Both the position numbers and the translations under genes were made by a program. The notes beneath the pieces were generated by a model, which saw only the letters and a program-made list of their open reading frames with translations, did no database searches and was not told where the DNA came from. Positions 1-9,554 of a stretch of DNA of 44,592 nt are shown one piece after another; position 1 is the stretch's first letter; each line of letters starts with the position of its first letter. The DNA is taken from contig CANQDR010000019.1 in NCBI GenBank assembly GCA_947593615.1, forward strand, positions 1-44,592, in the 5' to 3' direction. The DNA is from an uncultured Clostridia bacterium. GTDB taxonomy: Bacteria; Bacillota; Clostridia; Oscillospirales; Acutalibacteraceae.

Positions 1-77
1 CAGCTTGATTTGCTATCGCTTGCTTATATCTAATTTCCTTTTTTCGGGTTTACCCCAACTATTGACATAGAGCCTAA
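1..77 (-). mobile_element. possible insertion-sequence end (ISL3-like terminal repeat)
   Basis: Read on the minus strand, position 77 leftwards begins GGCTCTATGTCAATAGTTGG and continues GGTAAACCC. This resembles, from memory, terminal inverted repeats of ISL3-family elements (GGCTCTTTGTCAA type). No transposase reading frame is contained in these 77 bases, so the element body would lie left of the window. The assignment is an inference from the terminal motif only; it could equally be ordinary intergenic sequence. Confidence 0.3.
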
Positions 78-97
78 TAAATAAAATGCAAACAGTA

Positions 98-142
98 AAG
101 AAAAACCGCAATTTCAATACAATCTGTATCAAAACTGCGGTT
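98..142 (-). terminator. intrinsic terminator of tRNA-Gly
   Basis: A long hairpin (arms 104-120 and 126-142, loop of 5, two mismatches) lies 10 bases beyond the tRNA 3' end. On the minus strand the arm ending TGCGG is followed by TTTTTCTTT, the U-tract expected of a rho-independent terminator. Confidence 0.75.
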
Positions 143-151
143 CCTATTTGG

Positions 152-222
152 AGCGGATGATGGGAATCGAACCCACACGATCAGCTTGGAAGGCTGAAGT
201 TCTACCACTAAACTACATCCGC
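152..222 (-). tRNA. tRNA-Gly (anticodon TCC)
   Basis: The minus strand folds into a 71-nt cloverleaf. The acceptor arm pairs GCGGATG (222-216) with CATCCGC (159-153), the discriminator base is U, the T-loop reads GGTTCGATTCC, and the anticodon loop is CTTCCAA with anticodon TCC, which decodes GGA. No CCA is encoded. It has a dedicated consensus promoter at 241-269 and a terminator at 98-142, so it is an independent transcription unit. Confidence 0.95.
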
Positions 223-240
223 TTATCTGCAACGGAATAA

Positions 241-269
241 ATTATATCACCATTCCGCTGCATTGTCAA
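241..269 (-). promoter_or_regulatory. consensus sigma-A promoter for tRNA-Gly
   Basis: On the minus strand TTGACA (269-264) is followed by a 17-base spacer and TATAAT (246-241), a perfect match to the vegetative consensus. Transcription would begin about 12 bases before the tRNA. The -35 box lies just 3 bases past the clpE stop codon, so the promoter is packed directly against that gene. Confidence 0.85.
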
Positions 270-272
270 GCA

Positions 273-2621
273 TTAAATTGACTGTAAAATAATTTTTTCT
301 CCGTCTGAGGTAACATGAATACCGCTGAGCGAAGCATTGCCGGCTTCTATCATTGCACCTGCAATTTTCTCCTCCACCTCGCGTCTTATGGTGTTTCTTA
401 AATCACGGGCGCCGCTTTTTCCTCCGCAGGATTTCTTTGCAATATACTCGCACGCATTATTATCATAAGTAAATTTAATGTGTTTTTCCTCAAGTGTCGG
501 AACATACTCAGAAAGCATAAGCTCTGCAATCTTTACAAAGTCATCCTCATCAAGTGAGTTAAAGACAATTACCTCATCAACACGGGCAATAAACTCGGGG
601 CGCAAAAACTCCGAAAGTGCCTTCATAACTTTTTCCTTTGAAGCGTCCTCCTGAGTTTTTCCAAAGCCCAATGCACTTTCACGATTTGAAGAACCTGCAT
701 TTGAAGTCATAACTATTACTGTATTTTCAAAGTTGACTACCCTGCCATGTGCGTCGGTAACTTTTCCTTCATCAAGAATTTGCAGGAGTATATTCAGAAC
801 GTCTGGATGTGCCTTTTCGATTTCATCAAACAGCAATACCGAATATGGGCGGCGGCGAACTTTTTCAGTCACCTGACCTGCTTCATCATAACCTACATAT
901 CCGGGCGGTGAGCCTATAATTTTGGATACCGAATGTTTTTCCATAAACTCGGACATATCAAGCCTTATGAGCGTTTCGGGAGTATCAAAAAGCTGCTGGC
1001 TGAGCACCTTAACAAGCTCAGTTTTACCAACGCCCGTAGGTCCTACAAAAATGAACGAGGCCGGACGGCGGCGGGGCGAAATCTGACAGCGGCTTCTTTT
1101 TATTGCAGATGCAAGCTCTTTAACCGCCTCATCCTGTCCTATAATTTTCTTTTTGAGTTCATCCTCAAGGTCAGCAAGCTTTGAAAGCTCGTTTTCTCTT
1201 ATTCTTGAAGCGGGAATACCGGTCCACAGCTCTATAACCTTTGCTATATCCTCTTCAGTTACTTTTGAAATTAGGGTTTCGGGGTCGATCTCGGATAATT
1301 CGGAATCAATTCGTGCAAGGCTTGTATTGACCTCAGCCAGAGCCTTATAATCGATCTCTTCTTCACTTGTAAGTTTATCTTTCTGAATAATAAGATTTTT
1401 TCTTTCATCTGTCAGCCTGTCGTGACGTTCAACATTTTTGTTTCTCAGAGCGGCGCACGCACAGCTTTCGTCGAGCAAATCTATAGCCTTATCAGGCAAA
1501 AACCTGTCTGTAATGTAGCGCTCAGACAGCACAACCGTTTTTCTTACGACGTCGTCATCTACGACTACTCTGTGGTGCTGTTCATAATAGTTTTTTACTC
1601 CTGCAATAACATCTATTGTTTGGGCTATTGTAGGCTCGCCCACCTTAACAGGCTGAAATCTTCTTTCAAGCGCAGAATCCTTTTCTATATACTTTCTGTA
1701 TTCATTAAAGGTTGTTGCACCGATTACCTGAACTTCGCCTCTTGAAAGAGCAGGCTTAAGAATGTTTGCCGCATTCATAGTTCCTTCGTTATCTCCTGTG
1801 CCGACAAGGCTATGTACCTCATCAATAAAGAGTATGATATTTCCGTTTTCCTTTATTTCAGATACAAGACCTTTTATACGGCTCTCAAACTGACCTCTGA
1901 ACTGCGTTCCGGCAACAAGTGCGGTAAGGTCAAGAAGCTGAATTTCTTTGTTTTTAAGGCGCTGAGGAACATTGCCCGACGCAATTCTGAGAGCAAGTCC
2001 CTCTGCAATTGCTGTTTTGCCTACACCCGGTTCACCGATAAGGCACGGATTGTTCTTTGTACGGCGCGACAAAATCTGAATAACACGCTCAATCTCCAAA
2101 TCACGTCCGATAATTCTGTCGATGTTACCCTCACGAGCTTTTCGAGTAAGATCTTCGCAGTAAAGATTAATGTGCTTTCTGTTTTTTTCCTTTTTCTCTT
2201 TTTTATTTTTATGTGAGTTTGAATTATTCGCTGTTTGCGCGTTATTCTGTCCGCCGCCGAAAATATTATTGAAAAAGGCAGGAAACGCAGGCGCACCGTG
2301 AGAAAAATCATCATCCTCACTGCCCTCGCCGTCAGAGTCAAATTCGTCCATTTGCTCGGCAAGATTCTCGGCACCTAACTGTTCCATAAGCTGAGAAATA
2401 TCGCCGTTTTCACCCATATTCTTCATAAGAGTATTCATCTGGTCCTGAACATTTTCAAGATCCTCATCTGAAATACCCATTTTGCTTATAAGATCCTCAA
2501 CGGGTTTTATTCCAAGCTCCTTTGCACAGGTAAGGCAATAGCCCACTGTGGGAGCATCTTTTGAAGTGTTATTTGAAACGAAAACAACTGCCTGTCGTTT
2601 TCCGCATCTGCTACAAAGCAT
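273..2621 (-). CDS. clpE: ATP-dependent Clp unfoldase, ClpE type
   Basis: AAA+ unfoldase of the HSP100 class that feeds proteins to ClpP in the cytoplasm. At 782 residues it begins with a zinc-binding motif (C3-x2-C6 and C29-x2-C32) in place of the usual Clp N-terminal repeats, the hallmark of ClpE. An acidic, low-complexity stretch (about 90-150) leads into two ATPase domains with Walker A motifs GEPGVGKTA and GPTGVGKTE and Walker B motifs LFIDE and [10 protein letters not shown], separated by a short coiled middle region. The ATG follows AAGGAG. It is transcribed alone from the promoter at 2718-2746. I looked for CtsR and CIRCE operators upstream and saw none. A ClpC-like name is possible, but the zinc finger favours ClpE. 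Confidence 0.9.
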   Translation of the reverse strand: MLCSRCGKRQAVVFVSNNTSKDAPTVGYCLTCAKELGIKPVEDLISKMGISDEDLENVQDQMNTLMKNMGENGDISQLMEQLGAENLAEQMDEFDSDGEGSEDDDFSHGAPAFPAFFNNIFGGGQNNAQTANNSNSHKNKKEKKEKNRKHINLYCEDLTRKAREGNIDRIIGRDLEIERVIQILSRRTKNNPCLIGEPGVGKTAIAEGLALRIASGNVPQRLKNKEIQLLDLTALVAGTQFRGQFESRIKGLVSEIKENGNIILFIDEVHSLVGTGDNEGTMNAANILKPALSRGEVQVIGATTFNEYRKYIEKDSALERRFQPVKVGEPTIAQTIDVIAGVKNYYEQHHRVVVDDDVVRKTVVLSERYITDRFLPDKAIDLLDESCACAALRNKNVERHDRLTDERKNLIIQKDKLTSEEEIDYKALAEVNTSLARIDSELSEIDPETLISKVTEEDIAKVIELWTGIPASRIRENELSKLADLEDELKKKIIGQDEAVKELASAIKRSRCQISPRRRPASFIFVGPTGVGKTELVKVLSQQLFDTPETLIRLDMSEFMEKHSVSKIIGSPPGYVGYDEAGQVTEKVRRRPYSVLLFDEIEKAHPDVLNILLQILDEGKVTDAHGRVVNFENTVIVMTSNAGSSNRESALGFGKTQEDASKEKVMKALSEFLRPEFIARVDEVIVFNSLDEDDFVKIAELMLSEYVPTLEEKHIKFTYDNNACEYIAKKSCGGKSGARDLRNTIRREVEEKIAGAMIEAGNASLSGIHVTSDGEKIILQSI

Positions 2622-2717
2622 AATAATCTCCTTATAATAATAAAAATAAATTTATAATTATTGTATAACAGGGCGTGTTATAGCTGTTTTTAGATACGCC
2701 TTGCACTATGATTTATA

Positions 2718-2746
2718 ATTATATATGCTGACCGAATAAAATTCAA
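2718..2746 (-). promoter_or_regulatory. promoter of clpE
   Basis: Minus strand TTGAAT (2746-2741), spacer of 17, TATAAT (2723-2718). It sits about 97 bases before the clpE start, giving a leader of roughly 90 nt. No heat-shock operator (CtsR heptads or CIRCE) is recognisable around it. Confidence 0.65.
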
Positions 2747-2771
2747 TGGTAAATTGTCAGTTTTTTTATGA

Positions 2772-3377
2772 TTATATGTGTTTATTTTTATTCTCTTTCA
2801 AGTTATACTCTTTAATCATCATAAAATAAATTTTACCATACTGATAAAGCGCAAAAAGCATTGTGAACGCAGTTATTGAAAGCAAAGTAAAATCAAGTGC
2901 AAAATTCTCATAATTAAACGCAGCTTTCAAAAATACTATCATACAAACGGAAAAATAAAATACCACCGTACCTACCTTGCCGTACCATTTTGCTGCAGGA
3001 GGTGTAAGTCCCTTTTTTATTAAATCGGTTCCTCCAAGAAGCATAAGAATATCTTTGAGTAACAGAGTAACAAGCACGGGAAGTACCGCAGGAACATAAA
3101 TCACCATACACACAACTACGACAAGCAATGTAACTTTGTCGGCAATCGGATCAAGTATTTTTCCGAGTGCTGTAACCTGATTAAGCTTTCTGGCGGCAAA
3201 TCCGTCAAAGCAATCCGATAACCCCGAAAGTCCTATACATATTGCCGCAGGAATGTATTCTTCTAAAAGAAAAAAGTAAGCAAAAGGAGCTATCAATATA
3301 AATCTTATATAAGTAATAATATTCGGAACAGTAAACAAATCATTTACCTTAAAACTCCAGACATCCTTATTCTCCAT
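2772..3377 (-). CDS. pgsA: CDP-diacylglycerol--glycerol-3-phosphate 3-phosphatidyltransferase
   Basis: Membrane enzyme making phosphatidylglycerophosphate from CDP-diacylglycerol and glycerol-3-phosphate, the committed step to phosphatidylglycerol. The CDP-alcohol phosphotransferase signature D-G-x2-A-R-x8-G-x3-D-x3-D is intact (DGFAAR ... GKILDPIAD, about residues 56-80), followed by several hydrophobic helices; 201 residues is normal. I start it at the ATG at 3377 (MENKDVWSF), which is preceded by GGGGTGA; an upstream extension of 24 residues would run into the preceding gene and lacks a better ribosome site. It is the last gene of the long minus-strand housekeeping run; no clear terminator follows, so some readthrough toward clpE is possible. 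Confidence 0.88.
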   Translation of the reverse strand: MENKDVWSFKVNDLFTVPNIITYIRFILIAPFAYFFLLEEYIPAAICIGLSGLSDCFDGFAARKLNQVTALGKILDPIADKVTLLVVVVCMVIYVPAVLPVLVTLLLKDILMLLGGTDLIKKGLTPPAAKWYGKVGTVVFYFSVCMIVFLKAAFNYENFALDFTLLSITAFTMLFALYQYGKIYFMMIKEYNLKENKNKHI

Positions 3378-3433
3378 TTTATCACCCCATAATCTTATAC
3401 TAATCTCTGTATAATATAACAATGTGATTAGTA

Positions 3434-4108
3434 TTAAATTACAATACAAAAAAATCTAAACAAATTTCCCGTAACATAATCGCTTTCAATCAATGTCGGA
3501 TTTGTAAATGCCATTACAGCAAAAAATATATTTACGGCAAGCCATACAAAAATCATACCTTCAACTGCACCAAGCACACCGCCCAAAAGCATATTAATCT
3601 GCTTAATCACAGGAATTTTAAACGCCTTGAGTGCAAGCTTGATTAGTTTTTTGACTAAAATGAAAATTACTATAAATAAAATGATTGCAAGTAAAATGCC
3701 GAAAACTTCAATTACAACCGCCGAAACAGATTTTTCAACAGATTGTGCAACAGATAAAGAAGCATTGTATGAGATATTCATATGTTTTTCAAAGCCGTTC
3801 AAATCGGTTCCGAACAATGACAAAATAGCAGAGAGCAATCCTGATATCCACCCCGGAACAGCATCAAAACAATTCTGTATTGCATATTGAATGCCGTTTT
3901 CACTTATAATTTGCTCAAGATTTGTAATTACCGACTGTTTTATAAATGTATCATAAGTAAATTGTGCCAAAAAAGATGATAAATAATTCGCCGAAATAAC
4001 AGTCAACACAAGTCCTGCAAGATTCAGCAGTGTTTTTGCTATTCCGCGCTTTATTCCTATAATGATAAAAAGGACTATTGCAGTAATAATTACTAAGTCT
4101 GCTATCAT
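3434..4108 (-). CDS. CvpA family membrane protein
   Basis: A 224-residue integral membrane protein of the CvpA family (named for colicin V production in E. coli; the molecular role in Firmicutes is not settled). It has an N-terminal hydrophobic segment followed by the basic KRG turn (IIGIKRGIAKTLLNLAG), a loop region, and two or three further hydrophobic helices (about 135-160 and 185-210). The start is supported by AGAGGAG, which overlaps the stop region of the upstream gene; only three bases separate the two frames, implying translational coupling. It lies between the DUF5711 protein and pgsA in the same transcription unit. Confidence 0.75.
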   Translation of the reverse strand: MIADLVIITAIVLFIIIGIKRGIAKTLLNLAGLVLTVISANYLSSFLAQFTYDTFIKQSVITNLEQIISENGIQYAIQNCFDAVPGWISGLLSAILSLFGTDLNGFEKHMNISYNASLSVAQSVEKSVSAVVIEVFGILLAIILFIVIFILVKKLIKLALKAFKIPVIKQINMLLGGVLGAVEGMIFVWLAVNIFFAVMAFTNPTLIESDYVTGNLFRFFCIVI

Positions 4109-4111
4109 ACC

Positions 4112-5410
4112 TTACTCCTCTGAAGTTTCCCTGACAGTATCGGCAGTTGAGGGTGGATTCTTTAAATCTAAAAATCTAACCTGATTTACGCTAAGCACAT
4201 ACGCGGTACTGTCTGACGTCAAAACTATTTTCTTGGAACCTGTACCGGTGTTACAGGAATAGAGCAAATCGCCGTCTGTATTATACACATATGTGGTATT
4301 TCCGTCAAGAACAGCCATAACGCCTTTGTATATAGAAAGCGATTCTGCCGAATATTCGGTATCTACAGAACATACTTTTTCGCCGTTGTCGTTATACTCT
4401 AACAGGGCACAGTTTCGTCCGTCGCCGTTTCGGGATAGCGCAACCGTATATGAGTTTGTATCGGGATTAAAGCAGTAATTGGCGAGAGTTCTGTCATCAT
4501 AACTTTTAGCTGTATAATTTTTATCTCCGATTTTCACAATATATGAAGCGGCTTGTCCGATTAACGCTGCTCTGCTGCCGCTCAGATATTTGCAGTCAAT
4601 TACAGAATCATCAGCTATCTCATATGTTGAAACAGGGTCTTGCTTTTTAAAATCAAGAACATAAATGCCTGTTTTAATTCCGCCGTCATCGCTTGTTATT
4701 CCGCAGGCAATACAGCCTGTGCCGTCATTGTTAATTGCAACCGAAGTTATGTAATATTCTGAAAAAGAATATTTATATATCCTATTATTATTTTTATCGT
4801 ATGCGAGAAGCACGGTTAGGTAACCGTTTCCCTCAGTAACAAGACAGTAAGTGCCGTTTGAGGCTATGTCGCCGGTATATATACTTTCGTCCGCATTCCC
4901 CGAATAGAGTTTGCTGTCAAAATCCTGAATCTGATATTCAGTATCCCCGAGACCGTAAGTCAGAAATTTGTTGTCAGCCGATTTCATCACAGGCTTTGAG
5001 TAACGAAGCTGAAAATTGGCTACCTCACTTCCCGTTGAGTTAAGGGTAACAAATGAGGTATCCGACGCATAGGCAACATGTCCCTGATTAACAGTAAAAT
5101 TCCCCGATGTCACTTCAGACCCCACAAGATTTACAGGATAGCCGTTTCCCGCATTTCCGAGAACATCATAAATCCACCACGTTGAGATATTATCCCAAGT
5201 CAGCTTATCACGGTTTGCAAAAGCAAAAACAATAAGTCCTGCTGCAAGCGCAATGCAAACGCCGATGATTATTTTCTTGACTGCCTCGGGAGATATGTCG
5301 GTTTTCTCCTGCTCGTAATCATCAAGAGGCATGTCCTCATAGCTCATTACGTCACGATCTTGTTTCTTTTTGCGTTCCGCGTAACGGCCTCTTTTAAACT
5401 TATTTAACAT
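4112..5410 (-). CDS. DUF5711 family membrane-anchored protein
   Basis: A 432-residue protein with a charged cytoplasmic N-terminus (about 45 residues, rich in R, K, D, E), one transmembrane helix (about 47-66, IIIGVCIALAAGLIVFAFA) and a large extracellular part made of repeating beta-strand stretches that look like a WD/PQQ-type propeller. I recognise it as DUF5711-like, common in Clostridia beside CvpA genes; no function is established. I place the start at the ATG at 5410: the in-frame GTG three codons earlier falls inside the GGGGTG ribosome-binding site. It follows truA by 22 bases and precedes the CvpA gene by 3. Confidence 0.65.
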   Translation of the reverse strand: MLNKFKRGRYAERKKKQDRDVMSYEDMPLDDYEQEKTDISPEAVKKIIIGVCIALAAGLIVFAFANRDKLTWDNISTWWIYDVLGNAGNGYPVNLVGSEVTSGNFTVNQGHVAYASDTSFVTLNSTGSEVANFQLRYSKPVMKSADNKFLTYGLGDTEYQIQDFDSKLYSGNADESIYTGDIASNGTYCLVTEGNGYLTVLLAYDKNNNRIYKYSFSEYYITSVAINNDGTGCIACGITSDDGGIKTGIYVLDFKKQDPVSTYEIADDSVIDCKYLSGSRAALIGQAASYIVKIGDKNYTAKSYDDRTLANYCFNPDTNSYTVALSRNGDGRNCALLEYNDNGEKVCSVDTEYSAESLSIYKGVMAVLDGNTTYVYNTDGDLLYSCNTGTGSKKIVLTSDSTAYVLSVNQVRFLDLKNPPSTADTVRETSEE

Positions 5411-5432
5411 TCTGTTCACCCCTTTTGTGAAC

Positions 5433-6200
5433 TTAATTGTAATTTACTCTGTTAAGATAAAGTCCGCATGCCTGGGCAGTAGGTCCTGCAAACTTTCTGT
5501 TCTTTTTTTCTATTATATCACTTATTCCATCGGCAGGAATTTTCCCCTGCTGAACACGAAGCAGTGTGCCCACCATTATTCGCACCATATTATACAGAAA
5601 TCCGTCTGCCTCAACTTTCATTGTGACAAGATTTCCGTCGCGGGTAACCGAAAAGGATTTTACATTTCGCGTCATATCTCCCTTTTCACGGCTGTCAATG
5701 GTACAAAAAGAAGTAAAATCATGCTTTCCCACATATGCCTGAGCGGCACTGTCAAGCATTTTTTCATCAATCTTGTATCTGTAATGAAGCGCATAACCGT
5801 CAAGAAACGGATTTCTTACTTCACTGTTCCAAATTTTATATATATATTCCTTGCTGATACAGCTGTATCTTGCATGAAAATCAATTCCGACCTCTGTGCA
5901 GTCAAGAACTGCAACAGTCTTTGGAAGCCAACGGTTAAGCGCCGCTTTGAGCCTTAACGGTTCTATGGGATGCATGGTTTTTACGCTGATACAGTACATA
6001 TTTGCGTGTACTCCGCTGTCGGTTCTGCTGCACCCTTTGACGTCAAAATCTTCACCGATAATTTTTTCAAGACTTTTCTGGAAAACCTCCTGAACAGTCA
6101 GCGCATTTTGCTGAATTTGCCAGCCGTGAAAATTTTTGCCGTCATATGAAATTTTAACCAGCAGATTTCTTAAATTACTGCCGGAATGAATATGTTGCAT
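5433..6200 (-). CDS. truA: tRNA pseudouridine(38-40) synthase TruA
   Basis: Converts uridines 38-40 of the tRNA anticodon stem-loop to pseudouridine. The catalytic aspartate lies in the CSRTDSGVHA motif (usual form GRTDAGVHA), and the family motifs KISYDGKNFHGWQ near the N-terminus and FLYNMVRIMVGTL near the C-terminus are present; 255 residues is typical. The ATG at 6200 is preceded by GGAG at good spacing; a TTG five codons upstream lacks one. The start lies inside the 3' end of ecfT (31-base overlap), and ecfA1-ecfA2-ecfT-truA is a widespread Firmicute gene order. Confidence 0.92.
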   Translation of the reverse strand: MQHIHSGSNLRNLLVKISYDGKNFHGWQIQQNALTVQEVFQKSLEKIIGEDFDVKGCSRTDSGVHANMYCISVKTMHPIEPLRLKAALNRWLPKTVAVLDCTEVGIDFHARYSCISKEYIYKIWNSEVRNPFLDGYALHYRYKIDEKMLDSAAQAYVGKHDFTSFCTIDSREKGDMTRNVKSFSVTRDGNLVTMKVEADGFLYNMVRIMVGTLLRVQQGKIPADGISDIIEKKNRKFAGPTAQACGLYLNRVNYN

Positions 6201-6982
6201 AAAATCACTCCGCAAATCATTATTCCGAGTGCTGCAAAAGAAAATACATCACACTTTGACATATGAAGCACTTTCATTCTTGTTCTTCCGCTGCCGCCTC
6301 TGTAGCAACGACATTCCATTGCCGTCGCTATTTCATAAGCGCGTCTGAATGCCGAAACAAAAAGCGGAATGAGTATCGGGATCAGAGATTTTACTCTTTT
6401 TAAAATATTTCCCGATTCCATATCGGCTCCTCTTGCCTTTTGTGCCTGCATAATTTTGTCGGTTTCCTCAAGAAGCGTGGGAACAAATCTTAATGCAAGC
6501 GACATCATCATAGCTATTTCGTGTACAGGAAAATGAATTTTATTAAGAGGCTTCATAAGCCGCTCGATGGCGTCGGTCAGCTCTGTCGGCGAGGTCGTAA
6601 ACGTAAGGCAGGAGCTTGAAAGAATAAGGCAGATAATTCTTATCGTTACAAAAATCGCCCTGTTGATTCCGTCAACAGTTAATTTGAATATTCCCCACTG
6701 CCACAGCGGATCCCCTGTTCCGTAAAAAAGATTCAGTACCGAAGTTATTATTACTATTACAAAAATCACCTTTAGGCTCTTAAAGTAAAATTTCGGCGAT
6801 ATGCCGCTGAACGCAAGATAGAAAACCGTAAACAGTGTAACAAGTAAAAGTGAAAAATAGTTGAACGTGCAGAAAATAATTACGAGAAATGCAACAAGCA
6901 TAATAATTTTTGCACGGGGGTCAAGCCTGTGTATCAGGCTGTTGCCCGGGAAATACTGCCCAAAAGCAACATCTCTTACCAT
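6170..6982 (-). CDS. ecfT: ECF transporter transmembrane subunit EcfT
   Basis: Energy-coupling factor transmembrane protein that links the two ATPases to a substrate-binding S-component, importing vitamins or metal ions. It has 270 residues with about five or six hydrophobic helices. The two coupling-helix arginine motifs are visible: AQKARGADM (about 188) and AMECRCYRGG (about 225), the second being a variant of the usual ARG triplet. AAGGAGG precedes the ATG, which overlaps the last codons of ecfA2. No S-component is encoded in the window, as expected for a group II module shared among several S-components elsewhere in the genome. Confidence 0.92.
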   Translation of the reverse strand: MVRDVAFGQYFPGNSLIHRLDPRAKIIMLVAFLVIIFCTFNYFSLLLVTLFTVFYLAFSGISPKFYFKSLKVIFVIVIITSVLNLFYGTGDPLWQWGIFKLTVDGINRAIFVTIRIICLILSSSCLTFTTSPTELTDAIERLMKPLNKIHFPVHEIAMMMSLALRFVPTLLEETDKIMQAQKARGADMESGNILKRVKSLIPILIPLFVSAFRRAYEIATAMECRCYRGGSGRTRMKVLHMSKCDVFSFAALGIMICGVILCNIFIPAVI

Positions 6983-7845
6983 ATCTTTCCCTCCTTTTTC
7001 AGGAGTTCGGAAATCTGCGCAAATGCATCGTTTACGGTAAGAACACCGTCCGATACATCATAGCCTTTCTCTTTGAGCTCAAGCATAATTTTTGTAATCT
7101 GCGGAACTCGCAGACCGATTTTCTCAAGCTCTCGTCCGTGTGAAAACACCTCTTTGGTCTTGTCAAACATAACGCAGTGAGAATTGTTCATCACAATAAT
7201 TTTGTCAGCTACACGGGCAATATCCTCCATACTGTGAGAAACCAGCAATACCGTATTTCTTCTCTCTTTGTGGTATTGCACAATCTGACTGAGCAGAACA
7301 TCTCTGCCCATAGGGTCAAGTTCTGCCGTAGGCTCGTCAAGAACAAGCACATCGGGATCCATGGCAATTACGCCTGCAATTGCGGCTCTTCGTTTTTCAC
7401 CGCCCGACAAATCAAACGGTGATTTCTGCAAAAGCTCTTTTTTCAAACCCGTGAATTTCGCCGCATTTTTCACTGCAAAATCGAGTTCGCCGCCTGACTT
7501 TCCCATATTTGCGGGGCCAAAAGCTATATCTTTATATACCGTTTCTTCAAAAAGCTGGTACTCGGGATATTGGAAAACCATGCCCACTCTAAAACGTATT
7601 TTTCGTATTTCCTTTGGATTTTTCCAGATGTCCTCTCCGTCAAGAAGCACCTGCCCCGTTGTCGGCTTTATAAGTCCGTTAAGCATCTGGACAAGGGTCG
7701 ATTTTCCCGAACCCGTATGTCCGATAACTCCTATAAATTCACCTTTTTCAATACAAAGACTTACATCGTCAACCGCACGCTTTTCAAACGGTGTTCCTTG
7801 TCCGTAAACAAAACCGAGATTTTTTAGCTCAAGGATACTGCTCAA
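6976..7845 (-). CDS. ecfA2: ECF transporter ATP-binding subunit EcfA2
   Basis: Second of the paired ECF ATPases, 289 residues. Walker A is GHTGSGKST, the Q-loop region is [14 protein letters not shown], the signature is LSGGEKRR and Walker B is [13 protein letters not shown] followed by the switch histidine in LLVSHSMED. The start is a TTG directly after GAGGAGGTGCTGAA, overlapping the ecfA1 stop (ATTGA), so the two are translationally coupled. Together with EcfA1 it forms the heterodimeric motor bound by EcfT. Confidence 0.92.
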   Translation of the reverse strand: MSSILELKNLGFVYGQGTPFEKRAVDDVSLCIEKGEFIGVIGHTGSGKSTLVQMLNGLIKPTTGQVLLDGEDIWKNPKEIRKIRFRVGMVFQYPEYQLFEETVYKDIAFGPANMGKSGGELDFAVKNAAKFTGLKKELLQKSPFDLSGGEKRRAAIAGVIAMDPDVLVLDEPTAELDPMGRDVLLSQIVQYHKERRNTVLLVSHSMEDIARVADKIIVMNNSHCVMFDKTKEVFSHGRELEKIGLRVPQITKIMLELKEKGYDVSDGVLTVNDAFAQISELLKKEGKIW

Positions 7846-8687
7846 TTCAGCACCTCCTCAAGCAATTTTACACAATCTGATGTATTCAAAGGCATTTTAT
7901 CTATTTTTACTCCGCAGCCTTTCAGTCTGTATGCAAGCTCTGTTGACTGCGGAACGTCAAGTCTGTGTTTTTTAAGAAGCTCAACCTGAGAAAACACCTC
8001 GTCGGGAGTTCCGTGAGTAAGTATTTTTCCGTCGTCCATTACTACAACTCTGTCGGCAAGCACCGCTTCGTCCATATAATGAGTAATTAACACGACCGTA
8101 ATGTTTTTATCTTTATTGAGCTTTAAAAGAGTTGACAAAACTTCGTCACGTCCGTTTGGGTCAAGCATGGCGGTAGGTTCGTCAAGCACGATACATTCCG
8201 GCTGCATTGCGAGTATTCCTGCAATTGCAATACGCTGCTTCTGTCCGCCCGAAAGCTTATACGGCGCGTGTTTGCGGTAGTCATACATATCTACCGCTTT
8301 TAAAGCATTATCAACACGCTCTCTTATTTTATCAGGGGCTATTCCAAGATTTTCGGGACCGAATGCTACGTCCTCCTCTACAATGCTTGCAACAAGCTGA
8401 TTGTCAGGATTTTGAAGTACAAGTCCTACTTTTTTTCTGATGTCATATGTTTTTTCCGCATCAGACGTATCGTCTCCGTCAACATACACTTTTCCGCTGT
8501 CTGGCAGCAGCATTGCATTGAGATGTTTTGCTATTGTAGATTTTCCGCATCCGTTATGTCCAAGCAAAGCAACAAACTCGCCCTTTTTTATTTCAAGCGA
8601 AACTCCGTTAACTGCGTTCTTTACAGGCTGTGCATCTTCGGGATTGGAATATGAAAAAAAAACATTTTGCACCGAAATAAAATTCAT
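7842..8687 (-). CDS. ecfA1: ECF transporter ATP-binding subunit EcfA1
   Basis: First ECF ATPase, 281 residues. Walker A is GHNGCGKST, the Q-loop is [13 protein letters not shown], the signature LSGGQKQR, Walker [14 protein letters not shown], and the switch histidine is in [10 protein letters not shown]. It follows the methyltransferase gene by three bases with a GGGAG ribosome site inside the end of that gene, and overlaps ecfA2 by four. The order A1-A2-T is the usual group II arrangement. Confidence 0.92.
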   Translation of the reverse strand: MNFISVQNVFFSYSNPEDAQPVKNAVNGVSLEIKKGEFVALLGHNGCGKSTIAKHLNAMLLPDSGKVYVDGDDTSDAEKTYDIRKKVGLVLQNPDNQLVASIVEEDVAFGPENLGIAPDKIRERVDNALKAVDMYDYRKHAPYKLSGGQKQRIAIAGILAMQPECIVLDEPTAMLDPNGRDEVLSTLLKLNKDKNITVVLITHYMDEAVLADRVVVMDDGKILTHGTPDEVFSQVELLKKHRLDVPQSTELAYRLKGCGVKIDKMPLNTSDCVKLLEEVLN

Positions 8688-8690
8688 TAA

Positions 8691-9554
8691 TTACTTCTCC
8701 CATATTGCTGTTGAACCGCACGGCAAAATCAGTCCCGTATCGGTTACTTTAAGACCTATTTCATTGCTTGAAACGCTTCCTCCGAATTTATTTTTCAGAA
8801 ACAGTCCAAGCAGATATTCCATAACGGCAGGCGAAAGTCCCGTTGTGTATGAATTCAAAATAAAGAAAACAGGCTCATCTGACAAAATCTGTCTGCAAAG
8901 CATTACAAGAGGATAAAGCTGTTCTTCAAGCTTCCATATTTCTCCGTTAGGGCCTCTGCCGTAGGACGGAGGATCCATAATAATTCCGTCGTATTTGTTG
9001 CCGCGCCTGATCTCACGCTGAACAAACTTAATGCAGTCGTCAACAAGCCATCTTACGGGTCTGTCCTCAATACCGCTTGAAACGGCATTTTCTTTTGCCC
9101 ATTGCACCATACCCTTTGACGCGTCAACGTGGCATACTGACGCGCCTGCGTTCATACACGCAAGAGTTGCACAGCCTGTATATCCGAAAAGATTAAGTAT
9201 CTTGAGCGGCCTGTTTTCATTTTTTATTTTTTCAGCGGCAAAATCCCAGTTTACTGCCTGTTCAGGAAAAACTCCCGTATGTTTAAAACCCATAGGCTTG
9301 ATATTAAACACAAGTTTACCGTAATTTACAGTCCAGCGGTCGGGCACGTTTTTGTATTTTTCCCAATATCCTCCGCCCTTATTGCTGCGGTGATACCTTG
9401 CATGAGCAGAATTCCAAAGGGGATTTTTTCTGCCCGTAGACCAGATAATCTGCGGGTCCGGACGAATAAGAATTACATCTCCCCAGCGTTCAAGTCTTTC
9501 GCCGTCGGAGGTGTCGATAAGCTCGTAATCTCTCCAATTTTCGGATAATCGCAT
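8691..9554 (-). CDS. class I SAM-dependent methyltransferase, RlmI/RlmK-like
   Basis: A 287-residue methyltransferase with the Rossmann glycine motif LNLFGYTGCATLACMNAGA (about 141-160), the acidic ribose-binding residue in CHVDASKG and the base-methylation-type active site DPPSYGRG (about 221). These features place it with the 23S rRNA cytosine/guanine methyltransferases of the RlmI/RlmK group, but it lacks an N-terminal PUA domain, and its substrate cannot be read from sequence. It starts with an ATG overlapping the glmM stop by one base (TAATG), so it is coupled to glmM. Confidence 0.75.
   Translation of the reverse strand: MRLSENWRDYELIDTSDGERLERWGDVILIRPDPQIIWSTGRKNPLWNSAHARYHRSNKGGGYWEKYKNVPDRWTVNYGKLVFNIKPMGFKHTGVFPEQAVNWDFAAEKIKNENRPLKILNLFGYTGCATLACMNAGASVCHVDASKGMVQWAKENAVSSGIEDRPVRWLVDDCIKFVQREIRRGNKYDGIIMDPPSYGRGPNGEIWKLEEQLYPLVMLCRQILSDEPVFFILNSYTTGLSPAVMEYLLGLFLKNKFGGSVSSNEIGLKVTDTGLILPCGSTAIWEK

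Noticed and set aside
1153..2374. Several long reading frames opposite to or out of frame with clpE
   Set aside because: They are antisense or shifted shadows of clpE without ribosome sites or recognisable protein sequence.
2622..2771. CtsR or CIRCE heat-shock operator upstream of clpE
   Set aside because: Neither the tandem GGTCAAA heptads nor the TTAGCACTC-N9-GAGTGCTAA palindrome is present; only a standard promoter is seen.
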